From Dinoroseobacter sp965279125 (lineage in GTDB: Bacteria; Pseudomonadota; Alphaproteobacteria; Rhodobacterales; Rhodobacteraceae), in assembly GCA_965279125.1 (NCBI GenBank), contig CBDIHL010000042.1, positions 144,356 to 208,355 of the forward strand: a stretch of 64,000 bases of DNA, read 5' to 3'. Under the pieces are notes generated by a model. The model saw nothing but the letters and a program-made list of their open reading frames with translations, had not been told where the DNA came from and searched no databases. The position numbers were made by a program, and so were the translations under genes. Each line of letters opens with the position of its first letter. Within the stretch, counting starts at the first letter, position 1. Below are positions 16,676 to 25,258 of this stretch, one piece after another.

Positions 16676-18648
16676 TATGCGTCCTCCCGGTTCATGCGAT
16701 GCTCGATCAGATCATCCACAACGGACGGATCCGCGAGGGTGGAAGTGTCGCCGAGTGCGCCGAAGTCGTCCTCGGCGATCTTGCGCAGAATGCGCCGCAT
16801 GATCTTGCCGGAGCGGGTCTTGGGCAGACCGGGGGCCCATTGGATGAGGTCGGGCTTGGCAATCGGGCCGATTTCGGTGCGGACCCATGTCTCCAACTCC
16901 TTACGCAACTCGGGCGTGGGCGCTTCTCCATTCATCAAGGTCACGTAGGCGTAGATGCCTTGGCCCTTCACGTCATGCGGGTAGCCAACCACGGCGGCCT
17001 CGGCGACTTTGACATGGGCGACAAGCGCCGACTCCACCTCCGCCGTGCCCATCCGGTGACCCGAGACGTTGATCACATCGTCCACGCGCCCCGTGATCCA
17101 GTAGTCGCCATCCTCGTCGCGGCGGCATCCGTCGCCCGAGAAGTAGTAGCCCGCATAATCGCCGAAATAGGTCTTTTCGAACCGTGCATGATCGCCCCAC
17201 ACGGTGCGCATCTGACCCGGCCAGCTATCAGCAATGCACAGCACCCCTTCGACGCCGTTGCCTTCGATGACCTCGCCGCTCGTCGGCTCCAGCACCACGG
17301 GCTGCACGCCGAAGAACGGTGTTTGCGCAGCACCCGGCTTCAGCTTGGTCGCACCCGGCAGCGGCGTCAGCATGTGGCCGCCGGTTTCGGTTTGCCAAAA
17401 GGTATCGACGATGGGGCAGTTCCCCTTGCCAACGACCTCGTTATACCAGTTCCAAGCCTCGGGATTGATCGGCTCACCGACGGAACCGAGGATACGCAAT
17501 TCGCTCAGATCGTGCTTCTCGACCCACTCTTTGCCGGCACCCATCAGCGCCCGGATCGCCGTGGGGGCGGTATAGAACTGCGTGACTTTGTGCTTGGCAC
17601 ACACCTCCCAGAAACGGCCCGCATCTGGATAGGTTGGCACACCTTCGAACATGATCGTCGTCGCGCCATTCGCAAGTGGCCCGTAGACGATATAGCTGTG
17701 GCCCGTGACCCAACCGACATCTGCGGTGCACCAAAAGATGTCGCCCTCGTGGTAATCGAACGTGATCTCGTGGGTCATCGCGGCATAGGTCAGATAGCCG
17801 CCAGAGGTATGGACAACGCCCTTGGGCTGGCCGGTGGAGCCGGAGGTATAGAGGATGAACAACGGGTCTTCCGCGTTCATCTCGGCAGGCGCGCAGTCCG
17901 CTGAGGCGTCAGCCATCAAGGCGGTGCAATCATAGTCGCGCTCGGTCCATGTGGTTTGCGCGCCCGTGCGCTTCACCACGAGGCATTTTACGTCCTCGCC
18001 ACAATGCAGAAGGGCGGTATCGGCGTTTGATTTCAGCGGCGTCTGGCGCCCCCCGCGTGGGGCGTGGTCCGCGGTGATGACGACCTTCGCGTCACAGCCA
18101 TTGATCCGCGCGCCCAAAGCGTCGGGCGAGAACCCGGCAAAAACGATGGAGTGAATCGCACCAAGCCGCGCGCAGGCCAGCATCGCATAGGCGGCTTCCG
18201 GGATCATCGGCAGATAGAGGACCACGCGGTCTCCCTTGCCGACGCCGAGATCCTTGAGGACGTTCGCCATCTTGCAGACCGAGACGTGCAAGTCCCGGTA
18301 GGTGATGTGCAGCGGTTGGTCCTGGGCGGGATCGTCAGGCTCCCAGATGATGGCGGTTTGATCTGCGCGGGTCGCGAGATGGCGATCAATGCAGTTGGCA
18401 GAGACGTTCAACGTGCCGTCTTCGAACCAGCGAATATCGATATTGCCGGGCGCAAAGGAGGTGTTCTTGACCTTGGTAAACGGCTTAATCCAGTCGAGGC
18501 GCTGACCCTGCTCGGCCCAGAAGCCTTCGGGATCGATAACAGAGGCGGCATACATGCGCGCATAGGCGGCGGCATCCACATGGGTCGGCGTGCCGTTCTG
18601 CACAGCCGAGGCCGTTTGAGCGCGTTCCGTTGCAGTTGAATTTCCCAT
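16675..18648 (-). CDS. acs: Acetyl-CoA synthetase
   Basis: This is a full-length AMP-forming acetate-CoA ligase (657 residues from the chosen start). The motifs are FILYTSGSTGQPKGVV (ATP P-loop), WQTETGGH, SGDGCRRDEDGDYWITGRVDDVINVSGHR and the C-terminal PKTRSGKIMRR with the catalytic, acetylation-sensitive Lys. I chose ATG 18648 because AGGAGG lies 7 bp upstream; an in-frame ATG at 18672 has no such site. It is first in the run acs-adk-DUF4212-actP, which couples acetate uptake, activation and AMP recycling. A long AT-rich region lies upstream. Confidence 0.95.
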   Translation of the reverse strand: MGNSTATERAQTASAVQNGTPTHVDAAAYARMYAASVIDPEGFWAEQGQRLDWIKPFTKVKNTSFAPGNIDIRWFEDGTLNVSANCIDRHLATRADQTAIIWEPDDPAQDQPLHITYRDLHVSVCKMANVLKDLGVGKGDRVVLYLPMIPEAAYAMLACARLGAIHSIVFAGFSPDALGARINGCDAKVVITADHAPRGGRQTPLKSNADTALLHCGEDVKCLVVKRTGAQTTWTERDYDCTALMADASADCAPAEMNAEDPLFILYTSGSTGQPKGVVHTSGGYLTYAAMTHEITFDYHEGDIFWCTADVGWVTGHSYIVYGPLANGATTIMFEGVPTYPDAGRFWEVCAKHKVTQFYTAPTAIRALMGAGKEWVEKHDLSELRILGSVGEPINPEAWNWYNEVVGKGNCPIVDTFWQTETGGHMLTPLPGATKLKPGAAQTPFFGVQPVVLEPTSGEVIEGNGVEGVLCIADSWPGQMRTVWGDHARFEKTYFGDYAGYYFSGDGCRRDEDGDYWITGRVDDVINVSGHRMGTAEVESALVAHVKVAEAAVVGYPHDVKGQGIYAYVTLMNGEAPTPELRKELETWVRTEIGPIAKPDLIQWAPGLPKTRSGKIMRRILRKIAEDDFGALGDTSTLADPSVVDDLIEHRMNREDA

Positions 18649-18882
18649 TGAGCGTCCTCCTAGTCCCATCAATGTCTGACCATTTTGGGTAGGTCAGACG
18701 GCTTGACATCTAAGTTACGCGCTTTTGTTTTATGGGCACTGCGGCGCCATTTTCGCTTACTCTTTTTGTGAAGTTTCGGGATCTCATCTGCATCCAGATG
18801 GTAAATTTATTCACATTTTTTATAATATATTATAATTATCAATGAGTTAGTAAAATTTACAGATCACACTCTTTCACACTTA

Positions 18883-18900
18883 TGTATACAAAAGTATACA
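18883..18900. promoter_or_regulatory. Paired GTATAC dyads, candidate operator upstream of acs
   Basis: Two GTATAC hexamers (18884-18889 and 18894-18899) are separated by AAAA, giving a TGTATAC-N4-GTATACA inverted arrangement with starts 10 bp apart. GTATAC cores are common in GntR-family operators. The site lies about 235 bp upstream of the acs start at the edge of the AT-rich stretch. A further GTATAC occurs at 19219-19224. Confidence 0.35.
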
Positions 18901-19211
18901 ATTCAGCGCGAATGCGCCTTCTGCTGACCCTGCGACAAATTGATATCCCGTTGCCTAAGCCGGTATTACAGGTCCTGATATCGCCCTGAAAAGTCCGGGA
19001 TGCCGCATATCTACGAGACCGGAATGGAGTGTGATTCTTTGCCCCACACACAAGGCGTTCGATTTGCACGACATGCACCGGGTGCCGAGCAGCACACATG
19101 TGAGACCAATGCCATAGCTGGATCCGCAAACCGGTGGAGCAAACCTATGCCAAAGCAAGATACCATCGCTGGCACGCGTTCGAACTGAGATCGAGGCTGT
19201 TGCCGTGATAT

Positions 19212-19236
19212 GGCTCGGGTATACGAGCCCCGTTTT
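19212..19236. terminator. Hairpin downstream of the dioxygenase operon
   Basis: A perfect 6-bp stem GGCTCG (19212-19217) with CGAGCC (19224-19229) has a GGTATA loop. On the plus strand it is followed by CCG and TTTT (19233-19236); on the minus strand, the direction of the operon ending at 19272, no T-run follows. It may terminate plus-direction transcription or protect the operon's 3' end. Confidence 0.35.
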
Positions 19237-19271
19237 ACACCGGTTTCATACAGGTGAGATCGCAGAAGGCG

Positions 19272-20141
19272 TTACCCGACAGGGGCCAAGGTAATGTCGA
19301 ACCCGACGTATAAGAACGGCTCTGTCACGGTGCCTGAGATCGCCATCCCGTCAGGGAATGCGCTCGCTGGCCGCTCTTCATAATGCATCACCAGATCCGA
19401 GCGGACCCCGAACACGGTGTCTTGGTCGAGATAGGGATCATCATCCGGGAACACCTCGGTCACCAGCGGCTGGAAGCCCGGCGCTTTAACAATGTAATGC
19501 AGATGCGACGGCCGCCATGGGTGGCGCCCACAGGCGTTCAGGATCGCCCCAACGGGGCCATCGGTTGGCACGGTATATTCCACGGGCTTGACGGTGGTGA
19601 AGGCGTAGCGCCCATCGTCGCCCACGGTCATCAGGCCGTGGAAGGAATATGTGTCCTGCTCCTGATCCTGACTCGCATAAAGTCCGTTCGGGGCTGTTTG
19701 CCAGATGTCCAGCTCTGCCCCCGCGATGGGGTTACCATCCAGGTCTTTAATCACGCCTTCGGCCAACAGGATCGGCCCGCCATAGTGGCGCTTCATGTCG
19801 CCGCCGTAAGCCAAAGGTGGCGCGCCAGACACATGGAACGGGCCCAGCACGGACGAGCTGGTCGCATCGTCGCGCGAGTTGATCATATCGACCAGCGAGG
19901 ACATGCCGAGCACATCAGAGGCCAGCACAAATTCATGGCGATCCTCGGTCTCGATCGCAGCGCAGCCTTCGAGAAAGGCAATGCCCGCGCGCCATTCCTC
20001 ATGGGTCAAGTTCGTCTCGCGCGCAAAATCGTGCAGATGCTTGACTAGGGCACCCATGATCTCGCGCGTGCGCGGCGGCGTGTCCTCGGCCAGATAGCCC
20101 ATGAAGACATCGGTGATGTTGTCTTTGGTGACGTTGCGCAT
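19272..20141 (-). CDS. Intradiol ring-cleavage dioxygenase (hydroxyquinol/catechol 1,2-dioxygenase type)
   Basis: The 289-residue protein has the complete non-haem Fe(III) ligand set: Tyr155 (PNGLYAS), Tyr189 (PVEYTVPTDGPVG), His213 and His215 (RPSHLHYIV). An N-terminal helical dimer domain (1-100) precedes the beta-sandwich, as in catechol and hydroxyquinol 1,2-dioxygenases. It cleaves a catecholic ring between the two hydroxyls. Residue similarity leans towards hydroxyquinol, but the substrate is not proven. It is the last gene of a seven-gene minus-strand run with a TRAP transporter and an FAH hydrolase, and no maleylacetate reductase or muconate cycloisomerase gene is nearby. Confidence 0.88.
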   Translation of the reverse strand: MRNVTKDNITDVFMGYLAEDTPPRTREIMGALVKHLHDFARETNLTHEEWRAGIAFLEGCAAIETEDRHEFVLASDVLGMSSLVDMINSRDDATSSSVLGPFHVSGAPPLAYGGDMKRHYGGPILLAEGVIKDLDGNPIAGAELDIWQTAPNGLYASQDQEQDTYSFHGLMTVGDDGRYAFTTVKPVEYTVPTDGPVGAILNACGRHPWRPSHLHYIVKAPGFQPLVTEVFPDDDPYLDQDTVFGVRSDLVMHYEERPASAFPDGMAISGTVTEPFLYVGFDITLAPVG

Positions 20142-20152
20142 GGCGGCACTCC

Positions 20153-21457
20153 TTAGATCAGTGCGAGGCTGAGGATGGGAAACTCGATCAGGATGAACAG
20201 GACGATCAGCATCACGAAGGCGAAGGGCAGCGCGCCCATGAACACATCCTTCAGCGAGATGCGGTCATCGTCGATGGTCGATTTGATGACGAAACAGGAT
20301 ATGCCCAAAGGCGGCGTTAACAACCCGATCTCCGCGCCCACGACGGTGATGATGCCGAACCAGATCAGCGACATATCCAGCGATTCCGCCAGCGGCAAAA
20401 ACAGCGGCACGACGATCAGGATGATCGACGCGGTGTCCAGAAGTGTGCCGAGAAACAGCATCAACAGCACATAAAGCAGCATGATGACCCAGAACGTGGC
20501 CTCGGACCCGACCAGCAGATCCTCCAGCTGGTTGGGCAGGCCCGCAAGCCCCAGCATCCGGCTGTAGATCGACGCGGCAGTGATCAGGAACAGGATGGCG
20601 GCGGTGATATGGCCCGTTTCCAGCAGCGCTTCCCAGAACGACTTGAGGCTCATGGATTTGCGCAACACCGCGATGATCAGCGCAACCGCAGCGCCCGCAG
20701 CCCCGGCCTCGACGGCCGTCATCCAGCCGGTATAGATCCCGCCCAGAACGATGGTGATCAACAGTAAGGTCGGCAGGGTCTTGGAGGCCACCTCTCGGCG
20801 GCTCATCCACTCGGTATCCTCGACCACGCGGCCCCCGACGAAATTCGGGGTGAAGCGGCCCATGAACCAGATGGCGACGACATAGGCGATGGCCAGCAAG
20901 ATGCCGGGGATGACGCCGGCAAGGAACATGTCGCCCACGGACTGCTCGGCCACGAAGGAGTAGATGATCAGCATCGCAGAGGGCGGAATGATCATGCCCA
21001 GAACGCTCGACCCGGCAACGACGCCCACGGCGAAGCGCGGGTTGTAGTCTTGGGCCAGCATCTGCGGGACGGAGACTTTGGTGAAAACCGAGGCCGAGGC
21101 AATCGACGAGCCGGTCACAGCCGCAAACACGGCATTCGCGCCCACAGTGCCCATCCCGATGCCGCCTTTGACCTTGCGAAAGCGCATGGTCATGACCTCG
21201 TAGATGTCCCTGCCAAGCCCCGCTTTACTGACGATGAGCCCCATAAAGGTAAACAAGGGGATCGTGGCGAAGGTATACTCCATCGCTGAATCACCCACGG
21301 CGACCTTCAGCAGGTTCAGCGCGAGGGTGAAGTTGTCGCGCATCAGCCAGATCGAGACGAACGATACCATGGCGAGGGCCACGGGGATATAGACGCCCGA
21401 ATAGATCAGGAAAACGATGGCGATGACCGAGATGAGGCCGATCTCAATGGGGGTCAT
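20153..21457 (-). CDS. dctM: TRAP transporter large permease (DctM)
   Basis: This 434-residue, roughly 12-helix membrane protein is of the DctM family, with the typical LFTFMGLIVSKAGLGRDIYE, GSSIASASVFTKVSVPQM and ITPPLG-like (GLLTPPLGISCFVIK) segments. It is the channel subunit that drives sodium-coupled uptake of an organic acid delivered by the periplasmic DctP protein. The start overlaps the dctQ stop by 4 bp (ATGA), and the dioxygenase gene follows 11 bp later. The imported substrate is probably the aromatic or acid compound degraded by the neighbouring enzymes. Confidence 0.92.
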   Translation of the reverse strand: MTPIEIGLISVIAIVFLIYSGVYIPVALAMVSFVSIWLMRDNFTLALNLLKVAVGDSAMEYTFATIPLFTFMGLIVSKAGLGRDIYEVMTMRFRKVKGGIGMGTVGANAVFAAVTGSSIASASVFTKVSVPQMLAQDYNPRFAVGVVAGSSVLGMIIPPSAMLIIYSFVAEQSVGDMFLAGVIPGILLAIAYVVAIWFMGRFTPNFVGGRVVEDTEWMSRREVASKTLPTLLLITIVLGGIYTGWMTAVEAGAAGAAVALIIAVLRKSMSLKSFWEALLETGHITAAILFLITAASIYSRMLGLAGLPNQLEDLLVGSEATFWVIMLLYVLLMLFLGTLLDTASIILIVVPLFLPLAESLDMSLIWFGIITVVGAEIGLLTPPLGISCFVIKSTIDDDRISLKDVFMGALPFAFVMLIVLFILIEFPILSLALI

Positions 21458-22005
21458 GTGGACGTCTCATCATGTTCGGGGGTGCGCACCAGCGCGGGAC
21501 GGTCTTGGGCGGTGATGACCTTGATCACGAAGATCACGCAGGACAGCGACGTGCCCATGGTGATGACCAGCTTCACGGGCCACCACGGCAGGGTGAACAA
21601 GCCCGGCACGCCGAAATAGTCTTGGGTGTCCCACATATGCAGAAACTCGGGGAAGGTAATGTAGGCGATCAGGCCCATCAGAATGGCCGACAGCGCATTG
21701 ATGATCCGGCGCATATTGGCGGCCACTTTCGGGCGCCTGCCGTGGATGACGTTCAAGAACCCGTCCGAGCGCGTCAAGCGGTCAACCCGGACCACATCGG
21801 CGAGTTGCAAAAAGACGATCAGCACGACGGAAAACTGCACCATCTCGTAGGTGCCTTTCAGCGGGGCCGAGAACACGCCGCGTGCGATCACATCGACGTT
21901 CAGGAGCACCACCAACGCCAACACGACAAGCGTGCCGAGGGCGTTGGAGGCGATCGCGAGGGTATTGGCGACCTTCGAGAGGCCAGCAACAGCTGAATTT
22001 AGCAT
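21454..22005 (-). CDS. dctQ: TRAP transporter small permease (DctQ)
   Basis: This 183-residue protein has four membrane helices (about 17-40, 52-70, 92-112 and 133-155). The patterns VVLLNVDVIARGVFSAPLKGTYEMVQFSVV and LTRSDGFL are typical of DctQ. It links the periplasmic receptor to DctM. It overlaps dctM by 4 bp and follows the receptor gene by 35 bp, the usual P-Q-M order. Confidence 0.9.
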   Translation of the reverse strand: MLNSAVAGLSKVANTLAIASNALGTLVVLALVVLLNVDVIARGVFSAPLKGTYEMVQFSVVLIVFLQLADVVRVDRLTRSDGFLNVIHGRRPKVAANMRRIINALSAILMGLIAYITFPEFLHMWDTQDYFGVPGLFTLPWWPVKLVITMGTSLSCVIFVIKVITAQDRPALVRTPEHDETST

Positions 22006-22040
22006 GTGGGGGCCTCTCGTTGGGTCGTCAGTCTTGGGGT

Positions 22041-23111
22041 TTACTCAGCGGTCCAGTCGCGCACACCGACATAGCCAGCCGCTTCAAGCTTGCTGAGATA
22101 CGAAGCCAGCATCTGCGTGCCGTCTTCGCCGTTGTCGTTCAACGTCTGCACCCATTCTTGGGCGATATTTGGCATGGCATTGGCCCAAGCCGCACGGTCC
22201 TCGGCAGGGACCTCGACGATTGTGCCGCCCGCCTCGACATAAGCGGCCTCGGACGCCTCGGCGCGGTCCATGGCTATGCCCGCGACGTGGTCACGATAGG
22301 CGATGGACACCTCTTGCAGAACGGACTTCACTTCCTCGGGCAGGGTGGCCCAATAGTCAGCATTGGCGGTGATCGTCTTGGAGTTCACAGCCCCCAGATC
22401 CGCGCGCAGCATGTAAGGCGCGACCTCTGCGATCTTGAAGGTCACGGCAGATTCAGGCCACAGCATCCCGCAATCGACAAGGCCGGTTTGCAGCATGTTG
22501 TAGAAGTCGGTCAGACCGCCGCGCACGCCTGCTGCGCCCTCGATGCCCTCGAGGTAGCGCAGGTTCAGGCCGGCCCCGGCGATCTTCTTGCCCTCAAGGT
22601 CGGCAAGGGATGCGACAGGCTCGGTGCAGAACACCTGATAGCTGTCGAGCACAACGCCCGTGGCCAGATAGACCTGGTTCTGGGCGGTAAACTCGTTGTT
22701 CATCGCGGGGTATTCGCGGGCAATCTCGTCCACGGCTTGGGCCACAGCGCGCGCGTCGGACGCCACAAACGGGGTGGAGCCGGAGATGCCTTGGCTGGGC
22801 AGCTTGGACGAGTGGAAGATCGTGGTGACGATGCCGATATCGCCCAGACCGAGTTGCACGCCTTCCAGAACACCACGCGGTTTCACGATGGAGCCACCGT
22901 AGTTTTCCTGCCAGTTCATCTCGTAATTGCCTGCGGCTGCCAGACGGCTGTCGACCTCTGGGATGAAGAAATCGGTGAATTCCTTGACCCAAAGCGCGCG
23001 CGCTGGGTAGCCGTCGATCACGACCGCATTGACGGTTTCTTGGGCCACGGCTGGCAAAGACACGACCGTCGCGACGGCCGCCCCGATCAAGGTTTTTTGA
23101 ATGGATGTCAT
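22041..23111 (-). CDS. dctP: TRAP transporter periplasmic substrate-binding protein (DctP)
   Basis: I start at ATG 23111, where a GGGAGG ribosome site and a clear signal peptide follow (TSIQKTLIGAAVATVVSLPAVAQ); upstream in-frame sequence has neither. The 356-residue protein has the DctP fold features, including the conserved region around PFVASDARAVAQAVDE and the hinge segment DLEGKKIAGAGLNLRYLEG near the carboxylate-binding Arg. It captures the substrate for the DctQM permease. The ligand cannot be named from the sequence, but the neighbours suggest an aromatic acid or dicarboxylate. Confidence 0.9.
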   Translation of the reverse strand: MTSIQKTLIGAAVATVVSLPAVAQETVNAVVIDGYPARALWVKEFTDFFIPEVDSRLAAAGNYEMNWQENYGGSIVKPRGVLEGVQLGLGDIGIVTTIFHSSKLPSQGISGSTPFVASDARAVAQAVDEIAREYPAMNNEFTAQNQVYLATGVVLDSYQVFCTEPVASLADLEGKKIAGAGLNLRYLEGIEGAAGVRGGLTDFYNMLQTGLVDCGMLWPESAVTFKIAEVAPYMLRADLGAVNSKTITANADYWATLPEEVKSVLQEVSIAYRDHVAGIAMDRAEASEAAYVEAGGTIVEVPAEDRAAWANAMPNIAQEWVQTLNDNGEDGTQMLASYLSKLEAAGYVGVRDWTAE

Positions 23112-23158
23112 GGTTTGTTTCCTCCCAGAAAGATGGGCTCGGAGCCCGAAATTATAGT

Positions 23159-23617
23159 TTAGTCGGACTTGATCCAGTTGACGGTCAGGTCTGTGCCCGC
23201 AGCCGTAAACAGCTTGGCAATGGCGCAAAATTTGGCCGTCTCCGCCCCGACGCGGTCCAGCTCTTGTTGGCTGGCGGACGTGGTGCAATGCACGGTCAGG
23301 GTCGCTTCGGGAAACGGCACGTCGATCTCTTCCTCCATGAGAACGCCGCGCCGATCCAGCTTGCAGACCGCGTCAATGCTGACCGTGCCCAGATCGACGC
23401 CCAGCCGCGCGGCACATTTATGGCCGATCACGTTGGTGCAGGCGATCAGCGCGGTCATCGTGGCCTCCGTGGGCGAAGGCCCTAGATTGGTGCCGCCCCG
23501 CTCGACCGGTTCGTCGATGATCACCTGTAGGTCCCGCACGGGAATCTCTGTGCGCGAATGGGTCGGGCAGGCTGCCTTGGCGCGGTAGGTGACGATGGGT
23601 TTGATTTTCATTGCCAT
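23159..23617 (-). CDS. OsmC-family protein
   Basis: From ATG 23617 (GAGGG 4 bp upstream; ATG 23611 is an alternative) this is a 152-residue OsmC/Ohr-like protein. The two family cysteines are in IACTNVIGHKC and TAKFCAIAKLF, on the central helix. Such proteins are thiol peroxidases or detoxify electrophiles, and often accompany aromatic catabolism. The motif GPSPTEATMTALIACTN is typical. It lies 7 bp after the nitroreductase gene and 47 bp before dctP. Confidence 0.85.
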   Translation of the reverse strand: MAMKIKPIVTYRAKAACPTHSRTEIPVRDLQVIIDEPVERGGTNLGPSPTEATMTALIACTNVIGHKCAARLGVDLGTVSIDAVCKLDRRGVLMEEEIDVPFPEATLTVHCTTSASQQELDRVGAETAKFCAIAKLFTAAGTDLTVNWIKSD

Positions 23618-23624
23618 GGCGCCC

Positions 23625-24290
23625 TCAGACCGTCTTGCAGATTTGATCAAAGGCAAAGCGCGGCAGCTTCTGGAACAGGGCCGTCTCGTCGGCATAGCCG
23701 ATATTGCACAGGAAGTTGGACCGCAGCGAGGTGCCCGCGAAGAACTCTTCATCGACAATCTGATTGGAGAACCCGGACATCGCGCCCACATCAAGACCCA
23801 AAGACCGCGCGGCGATCATGAAATACGCGCCCTGCAAGGTGCCGTTGCGAAACGCGGTGTCGGCGATCATCTTTTCCTTGCCCTCGAAAAGCGGGCGGCG
23901 CTCTTCGTGCGGAAAGAGGAACGGGAGCTCGGTCCAGAACTCCAGATCATAGGCTATGATGGCGGTGACCGGCGCACCCATCATCTTGGGGAGGTTTGCA
24001 GGTTTGAGGGCCTTTGCGAGACGCTCTTTACCCTCAGCGCTTTTAACGAAAACGAAGCGCGCAGGCAGCGTGTTCATGCTGGTCGCGCCGTTGATTGTGA
24101 TCTCGTAAATCTCGCGCAGCAGGGCATCATCGACGGGTTTGTCCGTCCATGCATAATGCGACCGCGCCCCGCGCAAGATCAGGTCAATGCTGTCGTCGGA
24201 CAGACGCGGCAGGCGTGCACGAAGATCGCGGTGATCTTGCTGGGCAGCGGCGCGCAACGCGTCGAGTTCAGTTCCGGATGGCGCGTTCAT
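23625..24290 (-). CDS. Nitroreductase-family flavoprotein, RutE/malonic semialdehyde reductase-like
   Basis: The 221-residue protein closely follows the RutE pattern: RSHYAWTDKPVDD, ATSMNTLPARFVFVKS (FMN-binding), APVTAIIAYDLEFW, ETAFRNGTLQGAYFMIAARSLGLD with a minor variant at the start, MSGFSN and the closing SNFLCNIGYAD. RutE reduces malonic semialdehyde to 3-hydroxypropionate with NAD(P)H in pyrimidine breakdown. No other rut genes are nearby, so here it may reduce an aldehyde or enoate formed by ring cleavage. The ATGA overlap with the FAH gene shows translational coupling. The match is strong by family and moderate for the exact reaction. Confidence 0.85.
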   Translation of the reverse strand: MNAPSGTELDALRAAAQQDHRDLRARLPRLSDDSIDLILRGARSHYAWTDKPVDDALLREIYEITINGATSMNTLPARFVFVKSAEGKERLAKALKPANLPKMMGAPVTAIIAYDLEFWTELPFLFPHEERRPLFEGKEKMIADTAFRNGTLQGAYFMIAARSLGLDVGAMSGFSNQIVDEEFFAGTSLRSNFLCNIGYADETALFQKLPRFAFDQICKTV

Positions 24291-25171
24291 TCTGCGGCTA
24301 CCTTCGTGTTTGCGTCTTTTTCGTCGATGATGGGGCTGGCGCAGATGCCGATGCCTTCAATCTCAATCTCGACGGTTTCGCCGGGGCGCAACCAGCGCGG
24401 GTTCGGTTTTTTGGCATGGCCGACGCCCGGAGGGGTGCCCATCGCGATCAAATCGCCCGGCTCCAAAGTGGTGTATTCCGACACGGTCGCGATCACCGTT
24501 GCCACATCCCAGATCATGTTCGCCGTGTTCGAGCTTTGCAGGATCTCGTCGCCCACGCGGCTTTCAATCTTCAGGCCAGCGGCCCCGGCAGGCACCTCGT
24601 CAGGGGTGACGGTGAAGGGGCCAATCGCGCCGGTGTCGTCGAAGTTCTTGCCGGGCGTCCATTGATGCGTCTTGCGCTGGTATTCGCGCACCGATCCGTC
24701 ATTGAAAACCGTGTAGCCAAAGACATGATCCAGCGCGTCCTCTTTGCTGATATGACGTCCGCGCTTGCCGATGATCACCATCAACTCGGCCTCGTAGTCG
24801 AGCGTTTCCGAACAGGCCGGGCGCACCATGGGCTGGCCTGCGGCCATGATCGAGTTGTTCCCGCGCATGAAGAACGCTGGATAGTCAGGGATGTCGTAGC
24901 CGCCTTCTTTGATGTGGTCGGTGTAGTTCAGACCGACGCAAATCGTGACGCCAGGCTTGGCGACAGGCAGAGCGGGCGTGAGGCTTGCAACCGGAACGGT
25001 CGGGGCGCTTTCGATGGCCGGAGCCAGCGATTCGATCAGGTCGGGATTGGCAATCAGCCCGCTCAGGTCTTGCCCGACAGCCGTGTCCAAAGCTGATAAA
25101 TTTACGGCGTTTTCGCCTGTCACGGCAAAGACGGCTGTGCCGTTTTCCGTGTCTCCAACCAGAAATTTCAT
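24287..25171 (-). CDS. Fumarylacetoacetate hydrolase (FAH) family protein
   Basis: The 294-residue protein has the FAH catalytic domain from about residue 75: CVGLNYTDHIKE, FMRGNNSI and the metal ligands in DYEAELMVIIGKRG (E-x-E) with the Asp in FNDGSVREYQ, then GPFTVTPDEV and MGTPPGVGHAKKP. Members hydrolyse or isomerise ring-fission products such as acylpyruvates or 2-oxohept-3-enedioate. It is first in the minus-strand operon that also encodes the intradiol dioxygenase, so it is a good candidate for a late step. A site shared with the 33-kb region lies 56 bp upstream. Confidence 0.9.
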   Translation of the reverse strand: MKFLVGDTENGTAVFAVTGENAVNLSALDTAVGQDLSGLIANPDLIESLAPAIESAPTVPVASLTPALPVAKPGVTICVGLNYTDHIKEGGYDIPDYPAFFMRGNNSIMAAGQPMVRPACSETLDYEAELMVIIGKRGRHISKEDALDHVFGYTVFNDGSVREYQRKTHQWTPGKNFDDTGAIGPFTVTPDEVPAGAAGLKIESRVGDEILQSSNTANMIWDVATVIATVSEYTTLEPGDLIAMGTPPGVGHAKKPNPRWLRPGETVEIEIEGIGICASPIIDEKDANTKVAAE

Positions 25172-25226
25172 ATGCGCTGTCCTTGTTCTTTGGATTGTTT
25201 TCTGCCTACAATTGGATCATAAGTCA

Positions 25227-25244
25227 AATAATATCGATATTTTT
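25227..25244. promoter_or_regulatory. Operator-like dyad shared by two divergent promoters (copy 1)
   Basis: On the minus strand the sequence is AAAAATATCGATATTATT. It is built around the perfect 10-bp palindrome ATATCGATAT (25231-25240). The site at 33085-33102 matches 17 of its 18 bases. It sits in the 87-bp divergent gap between the FAH operon and the YciI-GntR operon, where a repressor would block both. The most likely binder is the GntR protein encoded at 25691. Confidence 0.65.
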
Positions 25245-25258
25245 AGAAAGGGCATAGC

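Larger units (their letters stand above)
18649..19271. other. Intergenic region upstream of acs, no convincing gene
   Basis: About 620 bp separate acs from the end of the dioxygenase operon. The part at 18780-18900 is strongly AT-rich and probably holds the acs promoter. I see only short overlapping frames on both strands with no ribosome site or family similarity, so I do not call a gene. It also contains the GTATAC pair at 18884-18899 and the hairpin at 19212-19229. Confidence 0.6.

Noticed and set aside
18857..19129. Minus-strand 90-codon frame in the acs upstream region
   Set aside because: There is no ribosome site, the composition is unusual (many Cys, Arg and His), it spans an AT-rich promoter-like region, and it overlaps an equally unconvincing plus-strand frame.
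19201..19250. GGCTCG/CGAGCC hairpin considered as part of a tRNA or small RNA
   Set aside because: No cloverleaf arms or TTC loop could be assembled around it; a simple hairpin explains it.
23588..24665. Plus-strand frame of about 350 codons over the nitroreductase and FAH genes
   Set aside because: Both minus-strand genes have well-conserved family motifs and a coupled ATGA junction; the opposite frame has none.
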